A stretch of 6,441 bases of DNA, from the NCBI GenBank assembly GCA_947628025.1, contig CANQYH010000184.1:1-6441 (forward strand). The letters are read 5' to 3'. Position numbers and translations under genes: made by a program. Numbering within the stretch: position 1 is the stretch's first letter; each line of letters starts with the position of its first letter. The stretch comes from an uncultured Lachnospiraceae bacterium. GTDB lineage: Bacteria > Bacillota > Clostridia > Lachnospirales > Lachnospiraceae. The notes below the pieces were generated by a model. That model saw only the letters and a list, made by a program, of their open reading frames with translations. It ran no database searches and had not been told where the DNA came from. Below, piece by piece: positions 1 to 5,047 of this stretch.

Positions 1-1
1 G

Positions 2-91
2 GTAATACGAAAGCTGTATGTGAGTGAAGCTATAGGCCGTACCCAATGCAGTTGCTTATCCGCAAAAAATTTATGGGGAGGTGCTGCATGA
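2..91 (+). CDS. Possible C-terminal tail of an upstream gene (partial)
   Basis: Reading from base 2, the frame is open for 29 codons and stops with TGA at 89-91. That stop overlaps the ATG at 88 in an ATGA arrangement, as at three later junctions of this operon. The translated tail (ending ...NLWGGAA) matches nothing I recognise. A 29-codon open frame is expected by chance fairly often. A competing reading is that the upstream gene ends in the other frame at TGA 25-27 (tail GNTKAVCE), leaving a 60-base gap. The 5' part lies outside the window, so no function can be given. Confidence 0.25.
   Translation, partial: VIRKLYVSEAIGRTQCSCLSAKNLWGGAA
75..83 (+). promoter_or_regulatory. Shine-Dalgarno site that sets the start of the first cytidylyltransferase
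   Basis: A GGGGAGGTG sequence lies 4-7 bases before the tandem ATGATG at 88-93. It places initiation at 88 or 91 rather than at the in-frame ATG at 46, which has no comparable site before it and would add 14 residues (MQLLIRKKFMGRCC) not expected ahead of the family's first beta strand. Confidence 0.75.
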
Positions 92-759
92 TGAAAATAG
101 TTGCGATGGTTCCGATCAAACTGAACAGCGAGCGGGTAAAGGAAAAGAACCTGCGTCCGTTTTGCGATGGGAAACCGCTGATCCGGTTTATCCTTGAGAC
201 CCTTGTACAGTGCAGGAAGATCGATGAAGTGTATGTATACTGTAGCAGTGACCGGATCAGGGATTATCTTATAGACGGAGTGAAATATTTGAGACGTCCT
301 GCTTTTCTGGACCTGAATACTTCCAACTGCAATGACATCATCCGTGAGTTCATAAAAGAGGTGGATGCTGATTATTATGTTGTCTCCCATGCAACAGCCC
401 CATTTACAAGGCCTGAGAGCATTAACAGATGTATTGAAAGTGTTATTAGTTCAGATATGTATGATTCTTCCTTCACTGTAGAGAAGATACAGACCTTTAT
501 GTGGAAGGATGGAAAACCGATGAATTTTAACCCGGACCATTTCCCGAGAACCCAGGATCTGTCGCCTATTTATATGGAGACATCCGGAGCTTTTGTTTTT
601 TCAAAGGATGTGTTTAAAAAATATCATCGCCGGGTCGGTGTTTCGCCGTGTCTGGTTGAAGTGGATCCAATGGAAAGCTGCGACATAGATACGGAGTACG
701 ATATGGCAGTCGCTCAGTCGCTGTACAAGTATAAGATAAAGGGGGAAATTAACGGATGA
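88..759 (+). CDS. CMP-sugar synthetase, acylneuraminate cytidylyltransferase family (first copy)
   Basis: This 223-residue cytoplasmic enzyme should transfer CMP from CTP to the anomeric hydroxyl of a 2-keto sugar acid, the activation step before glycosyl transfer. The family is shown by the N-terminal nucleotide-binding strand and loop (VPIKLNSERVKEKNLR, residues 8-23; conserved S14, E15, R16, K20, N21), by an ATAP segment near residue 100, by a PR.QD motif in the second half and by the terminal DIDTEYDMAVA segment typical of NeuA/KdsB-like proteins. Length fits single-domain members (about 220-235). Start 88 is chosen from the Shine-Dalgarno site; 91 is equally possible. The stop overlaps the aldolase start by 4 bases, implying translational coupling. 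The gene is clearly more AT-rich than the next genes (421-480 has 17 G/C of 60), which suggests a separate origin. The sugar substrate cannot be read from sequence; sialic, legionaminic, KDO-like or novel acids remain possible. Confidence 0.85.
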   Translation: MMKIVAMVPIKLNSERVKEKNLRPFCDGKPLIRFILETLVQCRKIDEVYVYCSSDRIRDYLIDGVKYLRRPAFLDLNTSNCNDIIREFIKEVDADYYVVSHATAPFTRPESINRCIESVISSDMYDSSFTVEKIQTFMWKDGKPMNFNPDHFPRTQDLSPIYMETSGAFVFSKDVFKKYHRRVGVSPCLVEVDPMESCDIDTEYDMAVAQSLYKYKIKGEING

Positions 760-1796
760 GTATCCAGATCGCAGACTGTTCCCTGCGGGACGGAGGCTAT
801 GTCGGGAACAAGAACTTCCCGAAAGAGTTTATTGACGGGGTGATGGACGGCCTGGTACATGCGGGCATCGACTTGATCGAGACAGGCTTCCTGCAGGATA
901 AGGTCACCGGGGAAAGTCTCGTATATGGAAATTCCGTAGATGTGCGGCGGAACATACCAGTGAAAAAGGGGACAAGTGAATTTGTTGGCTTCTGTGACAA
1001 CAGCCGCTATTCCATTGAAAACTTGGATGATTGTGATGGACGGGCATTCACCACCATAAAGATATCATTTGCAAAGCATGAGTGGGAGGATGCCCTTAAA
1101 TTCTGCGCTCAGGCGAAAGAAAAGGGCTATAAGGTCTTTATCCAGCCGATGGACGCCGTGGGCTATACCATGCAGGAGCGGGCGCAGATGCTTGCTGAGG
1201 TCAATCAGATCATACCGGATGCGTTCGCAATCGTGGACACGTTCGGCGCTATGCACCTGGATGACCTGGAGAGGATATTTGTGGAGATCGATTCCATACT
1301 GGACAGGCGGATTAAGGTTGCCCTCCATACCCATAACAACCTCTGTATTGCAAATGCCCTGGCGGAACGGCTCATAGCGCTGTGTGTGGAGGCTGACAGG
1401 AGCGTGGTGGTGGACGGTTCCCTGATGGGCATGGCCCGCGGGGCGGGTAACGCCTGTACGGAAGCCATCGCGTCCTATATCAACAGCCGGTATGGCGGGA
1501 AGTATGATATCGCGGCGCTGATCGGGACCATTGAGAAATACATCGTACCTGTGAAAGAGCAGTGCAGTTGGGGATACGACGCGCCGATGTTTATCTGCGG
1601 CATGGAAGGTGCGCATGTTGACAACATCAGCTACCTGGCGAAGAACACGGATCTCAGCTACACGGATATGTACCGTGTCATCGACAGGCTGACCCCGGCG
1701 CAGCGGAAACGCTATGGGGCAGGCTATTCCAAGACCGATTTCTCGATACTTCAAAATGCGGTTTCCGGCTATGAAAAGGGGGATGGAAAGGAATGA
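756..1796 (+). CDS. DRE-TIM metallolyase, HMGL-like aldolase (4-hydroxy-2-oxovalerate aldolase type)
   Basis: A 346-residue TIM-barrel enzyme expected to form or cleave a carbon-carbon bond next to a 2-oxo acid, using a divalent metal. The first strand carries DCSLRDGGY (7-15), with R11 and D12 as the catalytic Arg and metal-binding Asp of the family. HTHNN at 191-195 supplies the two metal-binding histidines (H191, H193) and N194. A DTFGAMH segment at 161-167 and the glycine-rich DGSLMGMARGAGNACTE at 220-236 are further family hallmarks. Y15 stands where DmpG-type aldolases carry the base His (RDGxH), so substrate or mechanism may differ from pyruvate/acetaldehyde aldolases. No C-terminal regulatory LeuA dimer domain of the isopropylmalate/homocitrate synthases is present at this length. 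ATGA overlaps on both sides couple it to a cytidylyltransferase and a ThDP enzyme, suggesting it builds the carbon chain of the sugar acid. Family call is firm; reaction is inferred. Confidence 0.88.
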   Translation: MSIQIADCSLRDGGYVGNKNFPKEFIDGVMDGLVHAGIDLIETGFLQDKVTGESLVYGNSVDVRRNIPVKKGTSEFVGFCDNSRYSIENLDDCDGRAFTTIKISFAKHEWEDALKFCAQAKEKGYKVFIQPMDAVGYTMQERAQMLAEVNQIIPDAFAIVDTFGAMHLDDLERIFVEIDSILDRRIKVALHTHNNLCIANALAERLIALCVEADRSVVVDGSLMGMARGAGNACTEAIASYINSRYGGKYDIAALIGTIEKYIVPVKEQCSWGYDAPMFICGMEGAHVDNISYLAKNTDLSYTDMYRVIDRLTPAQRKRYGAGYSKTDFSILQNAVSGYEKGDGKE

Positions 1797-2323
1797 ACTG
1801 TTCGGAATACCTGGCGGATTTCCTGGTCAAGCAGGGCGTGACAGATGTGTTCGGCTATGCCGGGGGCTATATCGTTCCATTTATGGATGCCCTAAATGAC
1901 CGGAAGGAGATCCGGGTCCATGTCTGCTACCATGAGCAGGGCTGCGCGTTTGCAGCCAATGGCTATGCCCGGACAAGTGGGAAGATCGGTGTCTATTTTA
2001 CCACATCCGGGCCAGGTGCGGTGAACGCCCTTGGCGGGCTGGCGGACGCCTGGTTTGACGGGATCCCCCTTATGGGGATTTGCGGGAATATCCCGACGGC
2101 GGAGCAGAAAGGCTATTCCGGGATACGGCAGAACGGTTTCCAGGAGATGGACATCGTCTCCATGACCAGGACGATCACGAAGTATTCCGTTACACCGAAC
2201 CGCGCGTCCGAGTTCCCGGAGATCGTTTCAAGGGCTTACAATATCGCCATGACAGGAAGGAAAGGGGGCGTGGTCATTGATTTTCCGTTCGACATCCAGA
2301 AGGCCGGTATTAATAGCCGGTAA
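1793..2323 (+). CDS. ThDP enzyme fragment: N-terminal PYR domain
   Basis: This frame yields 176 residues forming the TPP_enzyme_N (PYR) domain, the half that activates the cofactor's aminopyrimidine ring. Visible hallmarks are GYAGG (21-25), YHEQ with the invariant catalytic Glu at E48, NGYAR (56-60), TSGPGAVNALGGLADAW (71-87), and FQEMDIV (116-122), the equivalent of FQE.DIVG in acetolactate synthases. Homology stops after A171; the last five residues (GINSR) are out-of-frame read-through ending at TAA 2321-2323. The start overlaps the aldolase stop (ATGA), with GGAAAGG upstream as ribosome binding site. Alone it lacks the cofactor-binding PP domain and should be inactive unless it pairs with the downstream fragment. 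Confidence 0.8.
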   Translation: MNCSEYLADFLVKQGVTDVFGYAGGYIVPFMDALNDRKEIRVHVCYHEQGCAFAANGYARTSGKIGVYFTTSGPGAVNALGGLADAWFDGIPLMGICGNIPTAEQKGYSGIRQNGFQEMDIVSMTRTITKYSVTPNRASEFPEIVSRAYNIAMTGRKGGVVIDFPFDIQKAGINSR

Positions 2324-3512
2324 CGGAGTGAGGCAGGCCGGCGCTGCGGAGCTTCTGCAGGAGTTTGCAGCAAAAACAGACATACCGGTGCTTACGACGA
2401 TGAATGCAGTCGACCTTATGCAGGATGACCGCAAACTGGGGTTCATCGGGGTATACGGGAACCGGATCGCGAATATGGTCATGTCCGAGGCCGACCTTGT
2501 GATCGCCGTGGGGGCCCGCCTGGGGCTGCGGCAGATCGGCAATATCCGTGAGTATTTCGCGCCGAAGGCCTGTTTGATCCGTGCTGATATCGACCAGTAT
2601 GAACTGAGCCGGTCGGTAAAACCGGATGAGGAAAAACATCTGACAGATGCAAAGGAATTCCTGGAGGATCTACTTGCTGAGCCGGTTCCAAAGTATACGG
2701 ACTGGAAGGAACGGTGCTTCCGGGCCAGGGATATGCTTTCCGCATATGACAGGACGGAGGGCAACCTCTGCATCGAGAAAATTTCATCGATGCTGCCGCC
2801 CGACCCGGTCGTGGCGGTGGACGTGGGGCAGAACCAGTGCTGGTCTGCCCAGTCTTTTACTTTGAAGGGGACGAAGGGGCGCCTGCTGATCGGGGGCGGG
2901 TACGGCTCCATGGGATGTGCCCTGCCGTATGCCATCGGTGCCTCCATAGCCACTGGCGGCGGGACTGTATATTGTGTCACGGGCGACGGCGGGCTGCAGA
3001 TGAACATCCAGGAGCTGCAGACCGTGGCGAGGGAAAAGCTGCCGGTCAAGATCCTGGTGGTGAATAACCATGCGCTTGGGAAGATCAGTGAGATTCAGGC
3101 TGGGTCGTACGGCGGAAGGTATGCCCAGACCACGGGGGACAGCGGCTACACGGTCCCGGATTTTGCGAAAGTCGCGGAGGCGTACGGGATCCGGGCAGGC
3201 TCTGCAGCGTCATATGAGGAACTTGACGGTTATGCCGGCTGGTTGTCGGATGAAGGCCCTGCCCTGGTTGACATCGCCATAGCGGAAGACAGCAGGCTGA
3301 TCCCGAAGGTGAACTGGAATTCGAAAGAGATACGGCCGCTGCTTCCGGAGAAACTGGAGGAAACAGTCAGAATGGTCCTCAGCGGGAAAGTGCCTGTTGA
3401 AGCAGAACGAAAGGAGAATGGAAATATGGACAAGAAGCTGATCCGGGGGGGGTACCGCGGAAGAATAGCGGTACTGCATGAGCGTACATACGGGAAGGCG
3501 GTGGCCGCATGA
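2277..3512 (+). CDS. ThDP enzyme fragment: central and C-terminal PP domains
   Basis: From a TTG at 2277 this frame gives 411 residues. The first eight (MIFRSTSR) are the PYR domain end read out of frame; family homology starts at RPVLIAGNG (9-17), the first strand of the central Rossmann-like domain, with VIAVGARLG (75-83) as a later strand. The PP domain follows: VDVGQNQCW (181-189), GGGYGSMGCALPYAIG (206-221) and the ThDP/Mg motif starting GDGG (236-239) and ending NN (263-264). After about residue 371 there is a 40-residue tail (VPVEAERKENGN... to ...TYGKAVAA) longer than acetolactate synthases usually have; it contains a G8 tract, a hairpin and an internal ATG (3426) with a good AAAGGAG site. 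The stop overlaps the next gene by ATGA. Translation might start at TTG 2277 behind a G-rich stretch at 2261-2270, but no ATG is available near the domain edge. Confidence 0.78.
   Translation: MIFRSTSRRPVLIAGNGVRQAGAAELLQEFAAKTDIPVLTTMNAVDLMQDDRKLGFIGVYGNRIANMVMSEADLVIAVGARLGLRQIGNIREYFAPKACLIRADIDQYELSRSVKPDEEKHLTDAKEFLEDLLAEPVPKYTDWKERCFRARDMLSAYDRTEGNLCIEKISSMLPPDPVVAVDVGQNQCWSAQSFTLKGTKGRLLIGGGYGSMGCALPYAIGASIATGGGTVYCVTGDGGLQMNIQELQTVAREKLPVKILVVNNHALGKISEIQAGSYGGRYAQTTGDSGYTVPDFAKVAEAYGIRAGSAASYEELDGYAGWLSDEGPALVDIAIAEDSRLIPKVNWNSKEIRPLLPEKLEETVRMVLSGKVPVEAERKENGNMDKKLIRGGYRGRIAVLHERTYGKAVAA
2298..2309 (+). other. Inferred deletion junction within the ThDP enzyme gene
   Basis: Here frame-1 homology (QKA) gives way to frame-2 homology (RPV) within about ten bases. 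AAGGCCG fits both flanks, as in CAG AAG GCC (Gln-Lys-Ala) and AGG CCG GTA (Arg-Pro-Val), and is the likely microhomology at which the intervening DNA was lost. The exact breakpoint cannot be placed inside the shared bases. Confidence 0.6.
3445..3452 (+). repeat. G8 homopolymer tract
   Basis: Eight consecutive G residues lie inside the unusual C-terminal tail of the ThDP fragment, 57 bases before the second cytidylyltransferase start. Runs of this length can slip in replication. A one-base change here would alter the tail and move its stop, breaking the ATGA coupling to the next gene. Whether it varies cannot be seen from one sequence. Confidence 0.6.
3452..3474 (+). repeat. Inverted repeat / hairpin before the second cytidylyltransferase
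   Basis: GTACCGC (3452-3458) and GCGGTAC (3468-3474) are perfect 7-base arms around a 9-base loop (GGAAGAATA). No T-run follows, so it is not an intrinsic terminator. It sits about 35 bases before the ATG at 3509, inside coding sequence, and could affect translation coupling or be coincidental. Confidence 0.45.
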
Positions 3513-4168
3513 AAACTGCCGCATTTATCCCGATCAAGGCGAATTCGGAACGGGTTCCCGGGAAGAACTTCCGGGTCCTGAATGGAAAGAAGCTATATGA
3601 GTATATTTGTGAGCATGTGAAAGAAGCCGATGTATTCGACGATGTCTATATCGACACGAACAGTGCAGAGATATCCGGTTACGCGAAAGAAAACGGGTTC
3701 AGGGTGATCGAGAGGAAACCGGAACTGGCCAGGAACACGGCAAATGGGAATGACCTGCTGGTCTACCATTACGAGCAGTATCCGGAATACGATTATTATT
3801 TCCAGCTGTTTGCCACAGCCCCCTATCTGCAGCCGGATTCCATCCGGAAGTGTTATGAGGTTCTGCTGTCCAGCGAGGAGTATGATTCCTGTTTCACGGC
3901 GCTTGAAAACCACGGGTTCTACTGGCTGGACAGGAACCCTGTTAATTACAGACCGGGGATCCTGCCGAGGAGCCAGGACATGGCGGCAGTGGTGGAGGAG
4001 ACGACGGGGCTGTACGGGATCAGCCAGGAATCGCTGGGGAAGTACCGGTGCCGGATCGGCCGGTCGCCGTATATCCACTTCGTGAATAAGTTCGAGGCAG
4101 TGGACATCAACACGGAGGAGGACCTTCTGATCGCGGAATATATCGGGAAACAGTACTGGAAGTTATAG
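3509..4168 (+). CDS. CMP-sugar synthetase, acylneuraminate cytidylyltransferase family (second copy)
   Basis: A 219-residue cytoplasmic nucleotidyltransferase of the same family as the first gene, expected to make a CMP-activated sugar acid from CTP. The nucleotide-binding start reads IPIKANSERVPGKNFR (7-22), with S13, E14, R15, K19 and N20 conserved. The ATAP segment, the YDS.FT segment, the PR.QD motif, EETTG and the terminal DINTEEDLLIAEY all match equivalent positions of the first copy, yet the two are clearly divergent over their length. The gene is GC-rich (3961-4020 has 41 G/C of 60), unlike the AT-rich first copy, so they are not a recent tandem duplication. The start is fixed by the ATGA overlap with the ThDP frame. 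Two copies suggest two sugar-acid substrates, or that one copy acts on a different acid; the substrate cannot be told from sequence. Confidence 0.85.
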   Translation: MKTAAFIPIKANSERVPGKNFRVLNGKKLYEYICEHVKEADVFDDVYIDTNSAEISGYAKENGFRVIERKPELARNTANGNDLLVYHYEQYPEYDYYFQLFATAPYLQPDSIRKCYEVLLSSEEYDSCFTALENHGFYWLDRNPVNYRPGILPRSQDMAAVVEETTGLYGISQESLGKYRCRIGRSPYIHFVNKFEAVDINTEEDLLIAEYIGKQYWKL

Positions 4169-4192
4169 GTTATATTCAGCGGAGCGAGAGGT

Positions 4193-4714
4193 ATGGGGAG
4201 AAACGATATCCGTTTCCTGGTCATGGATGTTGACGGGACACTGACGGACGGTAAGATCTATATGGGCAATGACGGGGAGCTGTTCAAGGCGTTCGATGTC
4301 AAGGATGGGTATGGGATCAAGGAGATCCTGCCGGAGATAGGCATCATACCTGTGATCATTACGGCCAGGAAGAGCAGGATCTTGGAACACAGATGTGGGG
4401 AACTGGACATCACTGAGCTGCATCAGGGGGAGAGGGAGAAACTTAAGTGCCTGGAGAGGGTGTTGGAGGAATGGTCAGCAAAGGATGGAAAGCAGTATAC
4501 GCTGCAGAATGTGGCGTACATCGGGGATGATATCCTTGACCTTAAGTGTATGGAGCCGGTAAAGGAGCAGGGCGGGCTTACGGCCTGCCCTGCGGATGCG
4601 GTAAGGCAGGTGAAAGGAGCGGTTGACTATATCTGTGAGGCTGTTGGTGGGAATGGAGCGGTAAGGGAATTTATTGAATATCTGTTCGGCAGACTGCAGA
4701 CAGATGATATATGA
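4193..4714 (+). CDS. HAD-family phosphatase, KdsC-like (3-deoxy-octulosonate-8-phosphate phosphatase type)
   Basis: A 173-residue single-domain HAD hydrolase of the C0, KdsC-like subfamily, which removes the phosphate of a sugar-acid phosphate before CMP activation. All four HAD motifs are visible: DVDGTLTDG (12-20) with nucleophile D12 and acid/base D14; ITAR (56-59) with T57; the HQGEREKL segment (77-84) with the motif III Lys K83, matching KdsC's QG...KL; and GDDILD (111-116) with Mg-binding acidic residues. Length agrees with KdsC (about 170-190). The start at 4193 has GGAG at 4181-4184, eight bases before ATG; it is separated by 24 bases from the preceding cytidylyltransferase and is probably cotranscribed. 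Related domains also occur fused to NeuA in some sialic acid clusters. The natural substrate is most likely the phosphorylated product of this operon's condensation step, which is inference. Confidence 0.88.
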   Translation: MGRNDIRFLVMDVDGTLTDGKIYMGNDGELFKAFDVKDGYGIKEILPEIGIIPVIITARKSRILEHRCGELDITELHQGEREKLKCLERVLEEWSAKDGKQYTLQNVAYIGDDILDLKCMEPVKEQGGLTACPADAVRQVKGAVDYICEAVGGNGAVREFIEYLFGRLQTDDI

Positions 4715-4734
4715 TGTTATATTCTGGCATTATA

Positions 4735-4762
4735 GTGACAAGAATAGTGGACTTAGTATATC
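4735..4762 (+). promoter_or_regulatory. Weak sigma-A-like promoter candidate for the second module
   Basis: GTGACA (4735-4740, 5 of 6 matching TTGACA) and TATATC (4757-4762, 4 of 6 matching TATAAT) are separated by 16 bases. The predicted start of transcription would fall within the 4761-4777 inverted repeat, about 120 bases before the first gene of module 2. AT-rich DNA yields such matches often. Confidence 0.25.
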
Positions 4763-4777
4763 GTAAATAACTTACGA
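4761..4777 (+). repeat. Short inverted repeat, possible operator
   Basis: TCGTAA (4761-4766) and TTACGA (4772-4777) form perfect 6-base arms around ATAAC. The heptamer AGTATAT occurs directly on both sides (4755-4761 and 4779-4785). The symmetry would suit a dimeric regulator, and it overlaps the weak promoter candidate, but no partner regulator is seen in the window. Confidence 0.35.
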
Positions 4778-4822
4778 AAGTATATTGAAAATTCACGTAG
4801 AGCAAACGAATGCATTAATAGG

Positions 4823-4873
4823 TGTCTTATAACATGTTTGAAGGATAGAATCATATGTTATTTACATAAGACA
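4823..4873 (+). repeat. Imperfect hairpin upstream of the second module's first gene
   Basis: TGTCTTAT (4823-4830) pairs with ATAAGACA (4866-4873), and AACAT (4831-4835) pairs with ATGTT (4855-4859), leaving a bulge of ATTTAC (4860-4865) and a 19-base loop. ATAACAT (4829-4835) can alternatively pair over seven bases with ATGTTAT (4855-4861). It ends a few bases before the ribosome binding site around 4876-4885, so in mRNA it would lie next to the site of initiation; as DNA it could be a binding site. Confidence 0.45.
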
Positions 4874-4890
4874 AAGAAAGGGCGGTTGTT

Positions 4891-5046
4891 ATGGATAAAG
4901 AAGATAGAAATAAGGAGTATTACCATGAATATATGCAAGAATTGAAAAAATCCCTGGAAAGGTCAGAATACTACAGAGTCAAGGAAGACAGATACCATAA
5001 GGCATCACTTGAAAATGCTCAGAAATATTTACTTGAGGTGAAGTAA
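4891..5046 (+). CDS. Small charged helical protein (51 aa), unknown function
   Basis: This ORF begins with ATG at 4891 behind GAAAGGGCGG (4876-4885) and ends with TAA at 5044-5046, one base before the next start, so it is almost certainly translated together with the membrane protein. The 51-residue product is dominated by Lys, Glu, Arg, Asp and Tyr, with no signal peptide, membrane segment, Pro or Gly. Repeated aromatic residues (YYHEYM at 10-15, EYY at 26-28, RYH at 34-36) and spaced Leu suggest one or two long amphipathic helices. I recognise no family. Being first in the operon, it may be a partner or regulator of the coiled-coil region of the next protein, which is only a suggestion from position and composition. 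Confidence 0.7.
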   Translation: MDKEDRNKEYYHEYMQELKKSLERSEYYRVKEDRYHKASLENAQKYLLEVK

Positions 5047-5047
5047 A

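Larger units (their letters stand above)
1793..3512 (+). pseudogene. ThDP-dependent acetolactate-synthase-like enzyme, broken by internal deletion and frameshift
   Basis: Taken together, the two overlapping reading frames make one ThDP enzyme with PYR, central and PP domains in the order used by acetolactate synthases, glyoxylate carboligase and pyruvate oxidase. The first frame ends its homology at ...DFPFDIQKA (to 2305); the second starts at RPVLIAGNGV (from about 2301). In intact relatives such as B. subtilis AlsS roughly 30-40 residues of linker and helix separate these motifs; here they abut and the frame changes by +1. This points to a deletion of roughly 100 bases that is not a multiple of three. 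The AAGGCCG at the join could encode either the Lys-Ala end of one side or the Arg-Pro start of the other, fitting a microhomology deletion. Because catalytic Glu and ThDP-binding GDG are on different fragments, loss of function is likely. An assembly error seems less likely, since linker sequence is missing and not just one base. Confidence 0.75.
4715..4890 (+). other. AT-rich spacer between the two modules
   Basis: These 176 bases contain no gene I can support. They hold a weak promoter candidate, a 6-base inverted repeat flanked by short direct repeats, and a longer imperfect hairpin just before the next start. I see no GC-rich stem followed by T residues, so the end of the sugar operon is not marked by a recognisable intrinsic terminator. 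The G/C content drops here and stays low to the end of the window. Confidence 0.7.

Noticed and set aside
46..87. Longer start of the first cytidylyltransferase at ATG 46
   Set aside because: No ribosome binding site precedes it, the extra 14 residues do not look like family sequence, and GGGGAGGTG points to 88/91.
1065..1754. 229-residue open frame on the minus strand
   Set aside because: It lies wholly within the aldolase, and its His/Arg/Pro-rich translation is typical of the antisense of GC-rich coding sequence; no family motif is present.
2228..3049. 273-residue open frame on the minus strand
   Set aside because: It is antisense to conserved ThDP enzyme motifs and shows low-complexity Ser/Pro/Arg composition, with no recognisable domain.
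3452..3474. Intrinsic terminator
   Set aside because: The stem is only seven bases and is followed by GCATGAG, not T residues; it also lies inside coupled coding sequence.
3593..4078. 161-residue open frame on the minus strand
   Set aside because: It is a shadow of the second cytidylyltransferase, whose motifs establish the + strand as coding.
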